DNA of 26,796 bases from contig CAITSH010000441.1 in assembly GCA_903895005.1 (NCBI GenBank), positions 1 to 26,796 on the forward strand, given 5' to 3'. Within the stretch, counting starts at the first letter, position 1. Each line of letters begins with the position of its first letter. This document shows, in pieces, positions 9,037 through 19,027 of the stretch. A program made the position numbers and the translations under genes. The notes beneath the pieces are model-generated. The model saw nothing but the letters and a program-made list of their open reading frames with translations. It was not told where the DNA came from and did not search any database. Source of the DNA: an uncultured Pseudomonadota bacterium. GTDB lineage: Bacteria > Pseudomonadota > Gammaproteobacteria > Burkholderiales > SG8-39.

Positions 9037-10104
9037 ATGGATGACACGACCCCACCCGCACCCGCACCAGTTTCAGTAGCTGGTTCCCAGAATCTGCGTG
9101 TGCGCCTTGAAAGGCTGGCGTCTCCGCTGGGCATTATGATGCTTGCTGCCTTGCTCTTTTTTGCCTGGCAATGGTGGGATACGCGGCATCAGATCGACTC
9201 CCTTTCCCAAGAGCTGGCCAAACGACTTCGTGACAGTGATGCCGGAAGCCAGGAAAGCCGCTTGGTAGCCAAGCAGGCGCAGGAGGCGGTGCGCGAGGCG
9301 CAGGCAAAGTTGACCGTACTGGAGGCACGCCTGCAGGAGTCGCAAAACCAGCAGATCGCTCTTGAGGCGCTATACCAGGAGTTGTCCCGAGGGCGGGATG
9401 ACTGGGTTCTGGCGGAAGTGGAACAAATCCTAGCGATAGCCTCCCAGCAATTGCAGCTTGCGGGTAACGTCTCGGTCGCGCTCGTCGCTTTACAGAGCGC
9501 TGACGCCAGGCTGGCTCGCTCGGACCGGCCGCAATTCGTGTCCTTGCGCAAAGTACTCAATCGCGATATCGAGCGATTAAAATCCGCGCCGAATCTGGAT
9601 CTCACAGGGCTGTCGCTCAAGCTCGAACAGTTGATCAGCGGTGTCGATGGGTGGCAGCTGGCTTCCGAGGGGCGTCCGACGAGTGATCGCGGTGCATCGG
9701 CACCCGCGGACCAGGGTTTTTGGCGTACCCTCGGGCGGCAGGCTTGGGACGAAATCCGGCAACTGGTTCGAGTGCAGCATAGTGAAAGGCCAGAAGCCCT
9801 GCTGTTGGCGCCCGAGCAGGCGTTTTTCCTGCGGGAGAACCTCAAATTGCGATTGCTCAATGCGCGTCTTGCTCTGCTTCAGCGGGACCAGAATGGATAT
9901 CGTCAGGATATTCGTGTTGCGACGGAGTGGATCGCCCGTCACTTTGACGGGCGATCAAAATCCGTTGTCAACGCGATTGCAACGCTCAAGCAACTGGCTG
10001 CAGCCGGGGTCAGCGTCGAGGCGCCGAACGTGGCAGACAGCCTGGGCGCAGTGCGTAACTTCAAGGTTTCGCGCGAAACCTCGCGCGACAAAGCCGCGCG
10101 ATGA
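9037..10104 (+). CDS. hemX: HemX family membrane protein
   Basis: This is a 355-residue inner-membrane protein of the HemX family, often mislabelled as uroporphyrin-III methyltransferase although it lacks that domain. After a Pro/Ala-rich cytosolic start there is one membrane helix at about residues 31-47 (LGIMMLAALLFFAWQWW). A coiled coil rich in Gln, Glu and Ala follows at about 50-115, then the conserved DWVLAEVEQILAIASQQLQL segment and a helical periplasmic domain. Its role is not established; it travels with hemCD and hemY in many proteobacteria. The stop overlaps the hemY start by four bases. Confidence 0.88.
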   Translation: MDDTTPPAPAPVSVAGSQNLRVRLERLASPLGIMMLAALLFFAWQWWDTRHQIDSLSQELAKRLRDSDAGSQESRLVAKQAQEAVREAQAKLTVLEARLQESQNQQIALEALYQELSRGRDDWVLAEVEQILAIASQQLQLAGNVSVALVALQSADARLARSDRPQFVSLRKVLNRDIERLKSAPNLDLTGLSLKLEQLISGVDGWQLASEGRPTSDRGASAPADQGFWRTLGRQAWDEIRQLVRVQHSERPEALLLAPEQAFFLRENLKLRLLNARLALLQRDQNGYRQDIRVATEWIARHFDGRSKSVVNAIATLKQLAAAGVSVEAPNVADSLGAVRNFKVSRETSRDKAAR

Positions 10105-11276
10105 GGGGCTTGTTCTGGTTGCTAGCGGTGTTCTCGCTGGCGGTCGGGCTGTCACTCCTGACGCGATATGGCGAGGGCTATGTTCTTGTCGTTGCGCCGC
10201 CATGGCGCATTGAGATCTCGCTCACTCTCGTCGTGATATCTCTTTCGGCCGCATTTTTTCTCGGATACTGGGCCGTGCGGCTGGTGTCGCATACGCTGCG
10301 TCTACCCGAGCACGTCAAAACGTTTCGCGCACGCCAGCAGGAGTCACGCGGAAGGGTTGCGCTTGCGGGGGCAGTGCAGGCGCTGTTTGAAGGACGCTGG
10401 GGCCGAGCTCGCAAGTTGGCGGCAAAGTCGCATGACTTGCAAAGCGCGCCCGGGCTTGCCGCCTTGGTTGCGGCGCGTGCCGCGCATCGAATGGGTGATC
10501 CTGGCGATCGCGACGTGTGGCTCGCGCGGTCAGAGGACGGAGGCGGCATGCGACATGCGCGCATGGTTACCGAGGCGGAGTTGCTGCTTGACGCACGGCG
10601 CTTTGCGGAGGCGCGTTCAGTATTGCTGCAACTCCACGATGGAGGCCACCGCGGGATCGCCAGCCAGTTAATGTTGTTGCGGGCAGAACAGGGTACTGGG
10701 AATTGGGACGAAGTCGTGCGATTGGCCAAGGTGTTGGAAAAGCGCGATGCCGGCCCACGCGAATGGTTGCGCCAGTTGCGATTGAACGCAACGATCGAAG
10801 GCTTGCGGGCAAAGGGACTGGATGCAGGTAACCTCGCACGGTATTGGCGGGCCATCGACGAGTCGGATCAGATTGACCACCGCGTTGCCGGTGCCGCAGC
10901 GCGCCTTTATTACAGGCTAGGAGGCGGAAGAATTGCCCATGATATTCTGCGCGAGGCACTTGATCACGAGTGGAGCAGCGACGTAGCCGTGCTGTACGGC
11001 GAATGTGCGGGGGCCGATGCGCGTGAGCAGTTGCAGTGTGCCGAGCGATGGCTTCAGGTGCATCCGCGCGACGGCGGACTTTTGCTTACTTTGGGGCGCC
11101 TGTGCGTGCATCTCGAGCTATGGGGAAAGGCTCAAAGTTACCTTGAGGCCAGCCTTGCGCAGCAATCAACCCGGGCGGTGCACGTGGCGCTTGCACGCTT
11201 GGCTGAGCGGTTGGACAGGCCTGACGAGGCGCAACGCCATTACCGGGCAGCGGCCGACCTTGATATCGCGGTGTAA
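10101..11276 (+). CDS. hemY: HemY family membrane-anchored TPR-like protein
   Basis: The 391-residue product has two hydrophobic helices near the N-terminus (about residues 4-20 and 38-58), typical of proteobacterial HemY. A long helical, TPR-like region follows, with repeated Ala/Leu/Arg-rich helices and a final LARLAERLDRPDEAQRHYRAAADL unit. This family is unrelated to the Gram-positive protoporphyrinogen oxidase also called HemY. Its function in heme metabolism is inferred from genome context only. It ends 30 bp from the convergent hemF stop. Confidence 0.9.
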   Translation: MRGLFWLLAVFSLAVGLSLLTRYGEGYVLVVAPPWRIEISLTLVVISLSAAFFLGYWAVRLVSHTLRLPEHVKTFRARQQESRGRVALAGAVQALFEGRWGRARKLAAKSHDLQSAPGLAALVAARAAHRMGDPGDRDVWLARSEDGGGMRHARMVTEAELLLDARRFAEARSVLLQLHDGGHRGIASQLMLLRAEQGTGNWDEVVRLAKVLEKRDAGPREWLRQLRLNATIEGLRAKGLDAGNLARYWRAIDESDQIDHRVAGAAARLYYRLGGGRIAHDILREALDHEWSSDVAVLYGECAGADAREQLQCAERWLQVHPRDGGLLLTLGRLCVHLELWGKAQSYLEASLAQQSTRAVHVALARLAERLDRPDEAQRHYRAAADLDIAV

Positions 11277-11305
11277 CGATACATTACGATCGCCGTCAGA
11301 CGAAT

Positions 11306-12196
11306 TCAGACCCAGTCTCGGGCAATCAGAAAATCCGAATAGAGTCGTGCTTCGGGACTGTTGGCTTCCGGTTTCCAGTCATAGCGCCATTTCACGACTG
11401 GCGGCAGGGACATCAGAATTGATTCGGTGCGGCCGCCGGATTGCAGGCCGAACAGCGTGCCCCGGTCATACACAAGGTTGAACTCGACATACCTCCCGCG
11501 CCGGTAGGCCTGAAAGTCGCGTTCTTTTTCGCCGTACTCCGTGTCCTTGCGGCGTTCGGCAATGGGCAGGTACCCCGGAAGAAAAGCGTCGCCTGTGCCT
11601 TGGATAATAGCGAAACAACGCTCAAATCCAGGGACGCTCAAGTCATCGAAGAAGATTCCGCCGATCCCCCGCGGTTCCCCGCGATGACGCAGGAAGAAAT
11701 ACTCGTCGCACCATTTTTTGAACCGCGGGTGGAATTCAGATCCAAACGGATCGAGGGCTTGCTTGCAGGTTTTGTGAAAGTGTTGCGCGTCCTCGGTGTA
11801 GCCGTAATACGGGGTAAGGTCCATGCCGCCGCCGAACCACCACACCGGCGTTTCGCCTGTGGTGCAAAAAAAACGCACATTCATGTGCACCGTGGGGACG
11901 TGCGGATTCCTTGGATGGAGTACCAGCGAAACACCCATGGCCTCCCAAGGAAGACCGGCAATCCCCGGTCGATGCGCTGACGCGGAAGGCGGGAGCTTGG
12001 CGCCGGTAACATGGGAAAAATTCACGCCGCCGCGCTCGAAAAACCGCCCCTCCTCGATCAACCGGCTTATGCCGCCGCCTCCTTCCGGGCGTACCCAGGA
12101 ATCAGTGCGGAAAGGTTCCCCGTCAAGCGTCTCAAGGGCGCTGACAATGCGTTGTTGCAGGCCCAACAGATAGGTTTTAACAGCGAGGCTATTCAT
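11306..12196 (-). CDS. hemF: Oxygen-dependent coproporphyrinogen III oxidase
   Basis: HemF uses O2 to decarboxylate two propionates of coproporphyrinogen III, giving protoporphyrinogen IX. The 296-residue length is normal for the bacterial enzyme. It shows [19 protein letters not shown] and the signature [19 protein letters not shown] near the C-terminus. Its presence shows that the cell can make heme aerobically. It is the last gene of the dusB-fis-purH-purD-hemF run, 45 bp after purD, and faces the hemCDXY cluster convergently. The two heme units therefore sit side by side but on separate transcripts. Confidence 0.97.
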   Translation of the reverse strand: MNSLAVKTYLLGLQQRIVSALETLDGEPFRTDSWVRPEGGGGISRLIEEGRFFERGGVNFSHVTGAKLPPSASAHRPGIAGLPWEAMGVSLVLHPRNPHVPTVHMNVRFFCTTGETPVWWFGGGMDLTPYYGYTEDAQHFHKTCKQALDPFGSEFHPRFKKWCDEYFFLRHRGEPRGIGGIFFDDLSVPGFERCFAIIQGTGDAFLPGYLPIAERRKDTEYGEKERDFQAYRRGRYVEFNLVYDRGTLFGLQSGGRTESILMSLPPVVKWRYDWKPEANSPEARLYSDFLIARDWV

Positions 12197-12241
12197 GGCT
12201 TAATGTGCATGCACGTCTCGCGAGATACCTGCTGCGCAGAG

Positions 12242-13519
12242 TTAGCGTTTTTTCACCGCAATCGCGCGAAATCCAATATCGCTGCGATACTGCATACCAT
12301 CGAAACGCACCAGCTCGACGGTCTGATAGGCACGATGCTGAGCCATCTTGACGCTGTCGCCAAGCGCGGTGACGCAGAGTACCCGGCCACCTGATGTGAG
12401 TGCGTGCTTTCCTGACAGTGTTGTGCCGGCATGGAATACCTTGCAATCCTCTGTGTCCTGCGGCAGTCCTGAGATGGGATCACCGCTGCGGGGAGCCGCG
12501 GGATATCCGCTAGCAGCAAGCACGACCCCCAGCGCGGTCCGCCTGTCCCAGTCAGCCTGGATTTGGTCCAGCGTGCCATTCACGGCATGTTCAATGAGTT
12601 CAAACAAGTCGCTTTTCAGGCGCATCAGCAGCGGTTGGGTTTCAGGGTCGCCCAGACGGCAATTGAATTCAAGCACCTTTGGGTCGCCAGCTTTGTCGAT
12701 CATTATGCCGGCGTACAGGAAGCCTGAGTATCGGATACCGTCCTTCGCCATACCGTGCATCGTTGGCAGGATTATCTCGCGTACGATGCGGTTGTGAAGT
12801 TTGGGTGTCACCACAGGCGCAGGTGAATAGGCACCCATACCACCGGTATTGGGACCCGCATCACCGTCCTGTAATCGCTTGTGATCCTGACTCGTCGCGA
12901 GGGGCAACACATGCTCCCCGTCAGCCAGAACAATAAAGCTGGCTTCTTCACCCTCGAGAAATTCTTCGATAACAACGCTGTGGCCTGCTTCGCCCATGCT
13001 GTTACCGACGAGCATGGCATCCACCGCAGCGTGTGCTTCGGCAAGTTGCATGGCGACCACGACCCCCTTGCCTGCCGCCAGCCCGTCTGCTTTGATGACT
13101 ATCGGCGCACCCTGCTGGTCTATATAGGCGTGGGCGAGGGTGGCATCGGTGAACGTGCAATACGCGCCGGTCGGGATGCCATGCCTTGTAAGGAAACGCT
13201 TTGCATAGTCCTTTGATGACTCAAGTTGGGCGGCGGACTGCGTCGGGCCGAAAATACGCAAACCACGCGCCTTGAACATGTCAACCACACCGGCGGCAAG
13301 CGGTGCTTCAGGACCTACCACCGTGAGGTAGATGTTTTCCTTCTGCGCAAAATCCGCCAGTTCGGCAAGGTTGGCGACCGGCAGATTGACCATGTTTTTG
13401 TCCATTGCCGTGCCGGCATTGCCCGGTGCGACATAGACAAGTTGCGTACGGGGATTTTGCGCCAAGCGCCAGGCGATGGCGTGCTCACGTCCGCCCGAAC
13501 CGATTACGAGAAGTTTCAT
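12242..13519 (-). CDS. purD: Phosphoribosylamine-glycine ligase (GAR synthetase)
   Basis: PurD joins glycine to 5-phosphoribosylamine with ATP, the second step of purine synthesis. The 425-residue protein has the N-terminal loop [13 protein letters not shown], an ATP-grasp core with [11 protein letters not shown], and the metal-binding [12 protein letters not shown]. The [10 protein letters not shown] segment of the C-terminal domain follows. The length matches the E. coli enzyme closely. The ATG starts one base after the purH stop, so the two purine genes are almost certainly co-translated. Confidence 0.97.
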   Translation of the reverse strand: MKLLVIGSGGREHAIAWRLAQNPRTQLVYVAPGNAGTAMDKNMVNLPVANLAELADFAQKENIYLTVVGPEAPLAAGVVDMFKARGLRIFGPTQSAAQLESSKDYAKRFLTRHGIPTGAYCTFTDATLAHAYIDQQGAPIVIKADGLAAGKGVVVAMQLAEAHAAVDAMLVGNSMGEAGHSVVIEEFLEGEEASFIVLADGEHVLPLATSQDHKRLQDGDAGPNTGGMGAYSPAPVVTPKLHNRIVREIILPTMHGMAKDGIRYSGFLYAGIMIDKAGDPKVLEFNCRLGDPETQPLLMRLKSDLFELIEHAVNGTLDQIQADWDRRTALGVVLAASGYPAAPRSGDPISGLPQDTEDCKVFHAGTTLSGKHALTSGGRVLCVTALGDSVKMAQHRAYQTVELVRFDGMQYRSDIGFRAIAVKKR

Positions 13520-13520
13520 G

Positions 13521-15110
13521 TCAATGCCTGAAGTGGCGAATGCCGGTGTATACCATTGCGATGCCCCGTTCGTCGGCGGCGGCGATCACTTCGTCGTCAC
13601 GCACACTGCCCCCCGGTTGAACGACCGCCACCGCCCCAGCCTCGGCGACCACATCAAGGCCGTCGCGAAATGGGAAAAATGCATCGGATGCAACCACCGA
13701 TCCTTGCAAAGTCAGACCGGCGTTCTGTGCTTTGATTGAGGCGATCCGTGCAGAATCGATGCGACTCATTTGACCGGCGCCAACGCCCAGGGTCATGCCG
13801 CCAGCACAGAAAACGATGGCGTTGGATTTTACAAATTTGGCCACCCGCCACGCAAAGAGCAAGTCATCAATCTGACTCGCTGTGGGAATTTTTTTACTGA
13901 CTATTTTGAATTCGGATGCCGTCACATCGCGATTGTCGGCAGTCTGGATGAGAAGCCCGGAACCGACTCGTTTGGTGTCATGGCTATTGCGCCCATTGAG
14001 GCCGTCCGCGCCCGATTCTATTCGCAACAGGCGGGTATTGGGTTTCGCAGAAAAAATGGCGAGTGCTTCTGTCGAGAACTCGGGAGCGATAAGTACTTCC
14101 ACGAACTGTTTTGCCACCAGTGCGGCGGCAACGCCGTCCAGTGTCTTATTAAAAGCGATTATTCCCCCGAAAGCGGAAGTGGGATCCGTCTTGAGTGCTT
14201 TTTCATACGCTTCGGAGGGGGTTGCGCCGAGTGCAACACCGCAGGGATTTGCGTGTTTGACAATGACGCATGCGGAAAGCAGTGATTGATCAGCGAACGA
14301 TTTTACGCATTCCCATGCTGCATCGGCGTCTGCGATGTTGTTGTAGGAGAGTTCCTTTCCCTGCAACTGTTCGGCCATAGCCAGCGTGCCCGCCACCGGA
14401 TACAGGTCGCGGTAAAACGCAGCTTTCTGGTGCGGGTTCTCGCCGTAGCGCAAATCCTGGAGTTTTACAAAGCGGCTATTGCTTTGGTCTGGAAACGAAT
14501 GGCGAGTCCCAGCGGAGTCGATGGAGGAAATGTAGTCGCTAATCGCTGCGTCATAGTTGGAGATGCGATTGAACGCCGCTGATGCGAGCGCGAAGCGGGT
14601 GGCGTCGTTCAGGCCGGGGGGGGCACTATCGCAAAGTTCCTTCAGCACGCCGGCATATTGCTCGGGATCGGTCAGTACCGCGACAGCTTTCCAGTTCTTG
14701 GCCGCTGACCGAACCATCGCCGGGCCACCGATGTCGATGTTTTCTATAGCGTCATCCAGTGTGCAATCCAACTCTGCCACCGTTGCTTCAAATGGGTACA
14801 GGTTGACCACGAGCATATCAATCGCTTCAATGCCTGCTTCCCGGATCGTATCCATGTGCGCAGGAACATCGCGCCGCGCGAGCAAGCCGCCATGTATTTT
14901 CGGGTGAAGGGTCTTGACCCGGCCATCGAGCATTTCGGGAAATCCGGTGTAATCACCCACCTCAGTGACGCAGATACCCGCCTCAGCAAGCAATTTGGCG
15001 GTTCCGCCGGTCGATAGGATGTTAACCCCCATCCCGTCGAGGGCGCGCGCAAGTTCTACCACGCCGGTCTTGTCCGAAACGCTGATCAGGGCCTGCCGGA
15101 TGGGACGCAT
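13521..15110 (-). CDS. purH: Bifunctional AICAR transformylase / IMP cyclohydrolase
   Basis: PurH performs the last two steps to IMP: formylation of AICAR with 10-formyl-tetrahydrofolate, then ring closure. In the 529-residue product, residues about 1-150 are the MGS-like cyclohydrolase domain (SVSDKTG at 10-16, LHPKIHGG at 68-75). The remainder is the transformylase, with RYGENPHQ at 221-228 and the catalytic Lys285-His286 in KHANPCG. It follows fis by 38 bp. Placement of purH directly after fis is common in betaproteobacteria. Confidence 0.97.
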   Translation of the reverse strand: MRPIRQALISVSDKTGVVELARALDGMGVNILSTGGTAKLLAEAGICVTEVGDYTGFPEMLDGRVKTLHPKIHGGLLARRDVPAHMDTIREAGIEAIDMLVVNLYPFEATVAELDCTLDDAIENIDIGGPAMVRSAAKNWKAVAVLTDPEQYAGVLKELCDSAPPGLNDATRFALASAAFNRISNYDAAISDYISSIDSAGTRHSFPDQSNSRFVKLQDLRYGENPHQKAAFYRDLYPVAGTLAMAEQLQGKELSYNNIADADAAWECVKSFADQSLLSACVIVKHANPCGVALGATPSEAYEKALKTDPTSAFGGIIAFNKTLDGVAAALVAKQFVEVLIAPEFSTEALAIFSAKPNTRLLRIESGADGLNGRNSHDTKRVGSGLLIQTADNRDVTASEFKIVSKKIPTASQIDDLLFAWRVAKFVKSNAIVFCAGGMTLGVGAGQMSRIDSARIASIKAQNAGLTLQGSVVASDAFFPFRDGLDVVAEAGAVAVVQPGGSVRDDEVIAAADERGIAMVYTGIRHFRH

Positions 15111-15148
15111 AATTTGATGGCGGACTGGTGACCGGCCGGCTGGCCAGG

Positions 15149-15388
15149 TTAGAGCTTGATCTTGAGCAACTGGATTTTTTTGCGCAGCGTATTGCGGTTG
15201 ATCCCGAGCATCTCGGCTGCTACCGTCTGGTTGCCCTCAGCCTGATCCAGAACCATTTCGAGCAAGGGGCGTTCAACGTTACGTATCACCATGTCATAGA
15301 CCGAGCGCGGTTTTTCCCCGTCAAGATCCTTGAAGTACCTGTCAAGGGATTTCCGAACGCAATCGCTGATCTCGTTGCTGTGCCTCAT
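15149..15388 (-). CDS. fis: Fis family nucleoid/DNA-binding protein
   Basis: This 79-residue protein is a short Fis, a DNA-bending nucleoid protein that controls rRNA and growth-phase genes. The C-terminal half is the classic helix-turn-helix: [20 protein letters not shown] followed by [14 protein letters not shown]. The N-terminal part is shorter than in the 98-residue E. coli protein, as is usual for betaproteobacteria. Its ATG overlaps the dusB stop by four bases, the same dusB-fis pairing as in enterobacteria, so its level depends on the dusB promoter. Confidence 0.95.
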   Translation of the reverse strand: MRHSNEISDCVRKSLDRYFKDLDGEKPRSVYDMVIRNVERPLLEMVLDQAEGNQTVAAEMLGINRNTLRKKIQLLKIKL

Positions 15389-16407
15389 GCTGCCAGTTCC
15401 TCTATCTGATTTTCTTCCACATAACGCAGGTGGCGGTGCTCGCTTGCGAGCATTTCAAAAAAGCTGTTCACCGCATCAAGTTGTTCATCGCAGCTTGGAA
15501 GCTGGTTCATGGCGTGGCGGAACGCGGCCGAACCAGTAAGTCCCTTGGTGTACCAGGAGATATGTTTCCTAGCTACGCGCACACCTCGGTCGGCCCCGTA
15601 GAAACCATACAAATCGTGCAGGTGGGCGATCAAGACTTCATGGATTTCCGTCACGAGCGGAGGCATCAGGATGGTTCCGGTATCCAGAAAGTGTTCGATT
15701 TCGCGGAAAATCCAAGGTCGGCCTTGCGCTGCGCGTCCGATCATTACCCCGTCCGCCCCCGTGACTTCCAGCACATATTTGGCTTTTTGCGGGGTAGTGA
15801 TGTCGCCGTTGGCGATAACCGGTAGTCGCGTCGATGCCTTTACCGCAGCGATGGTTTCGTATTCTGCGTGGCCGGTGTAGCCGCAGGCGCGGGTTCTGCC
15901 GTGAATGGACAGCAGCTGGATTCCGGCCTGCTCGGCAATGCGAGCGATCATCAGGGCGTTTTTGTTCTGCTTGTCCCAGCCCGTCCGAAACTTGAGGGTT
16001 ACCGGGACGTTAACCGCCGAGACGACAGCGTCGAGGATGCGACTGACCAGAGGCTCGTCCCGAAGCAGAGCAGAGCCCGCCATGACGTTGCACACTTTCT
16101 TGGCGGGGCAGCCCATGTTGATGTCGATGATCTGCGCCCCATGATCAACATTGAAACGGGCTGCATCGGCCATCATTTGCGGGTCGGCGCCGGCGATCTG
16201 CACGGAAATTGGATCGACCTCGCCTTCATGGTTGGCGCGGCGAAGGGTTTTTTCACTGCCCCAGAGTAGGGAGTTTGATGCAACCATTTCCGACACAGCC
16301 AAACCTGCGCCGAATTTTTTGCAAAGCTGGCGGAATGGGCGATCTGTAACGCCCGCCATCGGGGCAACGAACAGATTGTTGCGCAGCACGTGCGAGCCGA
16401 TTTGCAT
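15385..16407 (-). CDS. dusB: tRNA-dihydrouridine synthase B
   Basis: DusB is an FMN enzyme that reduces specific uridines of tRNA to dihydrouridine using NADPH. The 340-residue protein begins with the conserved flavin-barrel segment NLFVAPMAGVTDRPFR. It carries DINMGCPAKKV with the catalytic Cys100, a second cysteine at 106, KFRTGWD, and IHGRTRACGYTGHAEY. The C-terminal part is the helical tRNA-binding domain. It is the first gene of the run to hemF and shares a four-base overlap with fis. Confidence 0.96.
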   Translation of the reverse strand: MQIGSHVLRNNLFVAPMAGVTDRPFRQLCKKFGAGLAVSEMVASNSLLWGSEKTLRRANHEGEVDPISVQIAGADPQMMADAARFNVDHGAQIIDINMGCPAKKVCNVMAGSALLRDEPLVSRILDAVVSAVNVPVTLKFRTGWDKQNKNALMIARIAEQAGIQLLSIHGRTRACGYTGHAEYETIAAVKASTRLPVIANGDITTPQKAKYVLEVTGADGVMIGRAAQGRPWIFREIEHFLDTGTILMPPLVTEIHEVLIAHLHDLYGFYGADRGVRVARKHISWYTKGLTGSAAFRHAMNQLPSCDEQLDAVNSFFEMLASEHRHLRYVEENQIEELAA

Positions 16408-16445
16408 TGCGGGTTGCGATGGGGGTTATAGAAAGCGGGAGGACG

Positions 16446-16495
16446 ATTTTACACGGATTCACAAAAACGGAAAAAAATTTGTTCATTTTTTGTGC
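16446..16495 (-). promoter_or_regulatory. Candidate dusB-fis promoter with A/T-rich upstream element
   Basis: On the - strand TAAAAT (16451-16446) could be a -10 box, 39 bases before the dusB ATG. TTTTCC lies 17 bp upstream as a weak -35 match. Directly above it are A and T tracts (about 16475-16495) like an UP element. The bases after the -10 box (CGTCCTCCCGC) are GC-rich, like the discriminator of growth-rate-controlled promoters. This fits a strong, stringently controlled fis-type promoter but is inferred from pattern only. Confidence 0.4.
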
Positions 16496-16545
16496 AATTC
16501 GACGCCGTGTTTTTCGCTGGACGGTACGCGCTTAATTCCAAGTGT

Positions 16546-17670
16546 TTAGGGTATCGCACGCATTCCGTACATCATGCGCCTGGCCAGGAAGCGCCGGGGC
16601 TGGGGAAGAATATCAAGCAGAAAAAGTCCGGAGCCGCGGACAAGCCCGGTCAGAGGACGCGAATTTGAAAAAAACCTGACAAGCAGGTCGGTTACGCCTA
16701 CCGTAGCGTTACGATCAACGTTGCGCGAGGCAAGATACCGTTCGACAAACGCAGCGGTACCCAGATCCTCCGGCGAAGCCTTGTGAATGAATTGGGCAAG
16801 CTCTGAGCCATCCCTTAGCCCGAGATTCAGGCCCTGTCCGGCAACGGGATGAAGGGTTTGCGCCGCATTCCCTACCGCCACGCAACGCCTCGGGAGTCCG
16901 GTTGCGCGACGCAGTGAAAGCGGGAATCGGCTGCGCTTTGACACAGCCCTGAAGACTCCGGCGCGATGGCCAAAGACCTGTTGCGCGGCTTTTATAAAAT
17001 CAGCCTCATTTTTATTCTCGAGGCGCTCTGCAAATTCGGGCGAGGTACACCAGACCAGAGCGTAGTCTTTGCCGAAAGGCAACAATGCGAACGGGCCGCA
17101 GGGCGTAAAACGTTCCCACGCGCGACCTGCATGCGGCGTTTTCACCGCAATTTGCGCGATTGTCGCTACCTGGTCGTAACTTTCACTCTTTCCCGCGGAG
17201 AGCTGTCCGCCGTCCGATAGGACGACCAGACGCGCCTCGAAGAGCCCAGCGCTGGTGGTGACTCTGGCGAAATCCCCGAATTCATCAATCGCGCTAACGA
17301 CCCCGTCGATGCGTGAAGCGCCGCAAATGGCTGAAACGTGTGCGTGCAATTTGTCATAAGCGACGACATAGCCAAGCGCCGGGACACCGTGTTCTGCCGC
17401 TTCAACGCGTGTGCGGCCAAACCGCCCCTGATGGGAAACGTGGATGGTGGAGATCTCAGTGGCGTCTGGGGCGGGCCATGCGCCGATGTTTTCGAGAATC
17501 AGGCGACTGCCGTGCGAGAGCGCGATCGGGCGGGAGTCCGTGCTCGTTGCTGTCGGCCCGACTACAGCGATACGTAAATGTGAGCCATCCAGCCCGGTTG
17601 CGACGGCCGAGCCGACCGGGCCGCCACCAACGATCAGGATATCGACTTTTTGCAAGGGCAAATCAGGCAT
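16546..17670 (-). CDS. ubiH: FAD-dependent ubiquinone hydroxylase, UbiH family
   Basis: This is a flavoprotein mono-oxygenase of ubiquinone synthesis; UbiH hydroxylates the ring of the prenylated precursor. The 374-residue protein has the FAD Rossmann motif VDILIVGGGPVGSA at about 9-22, the middle VVLSDGG segment and the second FAD motif GNAAQTLHPVAGQGLNLGLRD. This last form, with Asn and Gln in place of GDAAH, is the one I associate with UbiH, though UbiF or a generic UbiH/COQ6 label cannot be excluded. Its ATG lies eight bases inside the end of pepP. Confidence 0.85.
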   Translation of the reverse strand: MPDLPLQKVDILIVGGGPVGSAVATGLDGSHLRIAVVGPTATSTDSRPIALSHGSRLILENIGAWPAPDATEISTIHVSHQGRFGRTRVEAAEHGVPALGYVVAYDKLHAHVSAICGASRIDGVVSAIDEFGDFARVTTSAGLFEARLVVLSDGGQLSAGKSESYDQVATIAQIAVKTPHAGRAWERFTPCGPFALLPFGKDYALVWCTSPEFAERLENKNEADFIKAAQQVFGHRAGVFRAVSKRSRFPLSLRRATGLPRRCVAVGNAAQTLHPVAGQGLNLGLRDGSELAQFIHKASPEDLGTAAFVERYLASRNVDRNATVGVTDLLVRFFSNSRPLTGLVRGSGLFLLDILPQPRRFLARRMMYGMRAIP

Positions 17671-18967
17671 ATGCCATCAGGGCTTCTATTTGCGCCACTG
17701 ATTTCGGGGCGGCTGCCGTGATCACCTCGCATCCGGCTCGCGTTACCAGTACGTCATCTTCAATGCGAACGCCGATGTTCCAATATTGCCTGGGTACGTT
17801 GGACGCCGGGCGAATATAGCAGCCTGGTTCGACCGTAAGTACCATCCCTGGCCTGAGCTTTTTCCATTGGCCGGAGTCTTTGTACTCGCCTGCGTCGTGA
17901 ACGTCGAGTCCCAACCAGTGCCCGGTCCGGTGCATGTAAAACCGTCGATAATCGCCGGATGCAATCACCTCGCTCACGGTGCCATTGCAAAGGCCGAGCT
18001 TGATGAATCCTTTCACCAGTACGCGCACTGCGGCATCGTGCGGTGCCTGCCAGGATTTGCCGGGGCGAACCGTTTTGATCGCTGCGGTTTGTGCTGCGAG
18101 AACAAGTTCATAAATTTCACGCTGCGCTTTGCTGAAACGGCCATCGACGGGAAAGCTGCGCGTGATGTCTGATGCGTAGCCGTCTAGCTCGCAGCCGGCA
18201 TCGATCAGGAGCATGTCTCCCTTCCTGAGTTTCGCGCTGTTTTCACGATAGTGCAGGATGCAGGCGTTGGACCCTCCTGCGACAATCGAAGTGTAGGCTG
18301 GGAACTGAGACCCGTTACGACGGAATTCGTGCAAGAGTTCGGCCTCAATTTCAAATTCCATCCGGCCAGGCCGCGTGGCTTGCATGGCTCGACAGTGGGC
18401 GACCGCTGATATCGCCGCGGCGCGGCGCATAACGCCGATTTCATGGGCGTCTTTGACCAATCTCATATCGTCAAGAATGACCCTGATGTCGCGTATTTCG
18501 CCGGGTGCGGATACGCCGGAGCGGGCTTGCGCGCGCACCTGGTTGAGCCAGCCGATAAGGCGGGTGTCCCAGCCCGAATCCATTCCTGTGGCGAAATACA
18601 CGGCTTCCTGGTTCGCCAGCAGCAGGGGGAGTTTTTCATCCAACCGCTCGATCGGCCAGGTTTCATCAAAGCCATAGGCTTTGCGTGCCGCTTTGGGGCC
18701 GCAGCGCCGGCCGTCCCAAAGTTCACGTTCGGGATTTTTTTCGCGGCAAAAAAGAATGGCGCGGGGTGTCTTGCCGGCGATGAGGACGAGAACTGATTCG
18801 GGTTCGCTAAATCCACTTAGATAGTAGAAATAGCTGTCAAAGCGATAGGGATAGTCGCTATCTCGATTACGCATTTTCTCGGGCGCGGTCGGAAGGATGG
18901 CGATTCCACTTTTCAGGCGATTGGCGAGAATTTTGCGGCGCTGCAGGTAATGCGAGATTTCAGTCAT
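17663..18967 (-). CDS. pepP: Xaa-Pro aminopeptidase (aminopeptidase P)
   Basis: PepP removes an N-terminal residue next to proline, using two metal ions in a pita-bread fold. The 434-residue product has the N-terminal creatinase-like domain (about residues 1-170). The catalytic domain carries the metal ligands in DAGCELDGYASDITRSFP, HRTGHWLGLDVHD, TVEPGCYI and the final EDDVLVT. The length matches the E. coli enzyme. It sits upstream of ubiH in the same run with an eight-base overlap, an arrangement also known from gammaproteobacteria. It follows murU by 60 bp. Confidence 0.95.
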   Translation of the reverse strand: MTEISHYLQRRKILANRLKSGIAILPTAPEKMRNRDSDYPYRFDSYFYYLSGFSEPESVLVLIAGKTPRAILFCREKNPERELWDGRRCGPKAARKAYGFDETWPIERLDEKLPLLLANQEAVYFATGMDSGWDTRLIGWLNQVRAQARSGVSAPGEIRDIRVILDDMRLVKDAHEIGVMRRAAAISAVAHCRAMQATRPGRMEFEIEAELLHEFRRNGSQFPAYTSIVAGGSNACILHYRENSAKLRKGDMLLIDAGCELDGYASDITRSFPVDGRFSKAQREIYELVLAAQTAAIKTVRPGKSWQAPHDAAVRVLVKGFIKLGLCNGTVSEVIASGDYRRFYMHRTGHWLGLDVHDAGEYKDSGQWKKLRPGMVLTVEPGCYIRPASNVPRQYWNIGVRIEDDVLVTRAGCEVITAAAPKSVAQIEALMAYA

Positions 18968-19027
18968 GATTTCTGGCCTGTAACGGTATTGTTTCGGAAA
19001 AGCACGGCAAGTTTGTGATCATATTTT

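Noticed and set aside
9189..9860. - strand open frame of 223 codons opposite hemX
   Set aside because: It is Ser/Arg/Cys-rich, antisense to the conserved HemX coiled coil, and has no start signals.
13566..13574. CCGTTCGTC, identical to the core of the Pseudomonas AlgR binding site
   Set aside because: It lies inside the purH coding sequence, far from a promoter; a nine-base match in 27 kb is not strong evidence and no such site is seen before algZ or hemC.
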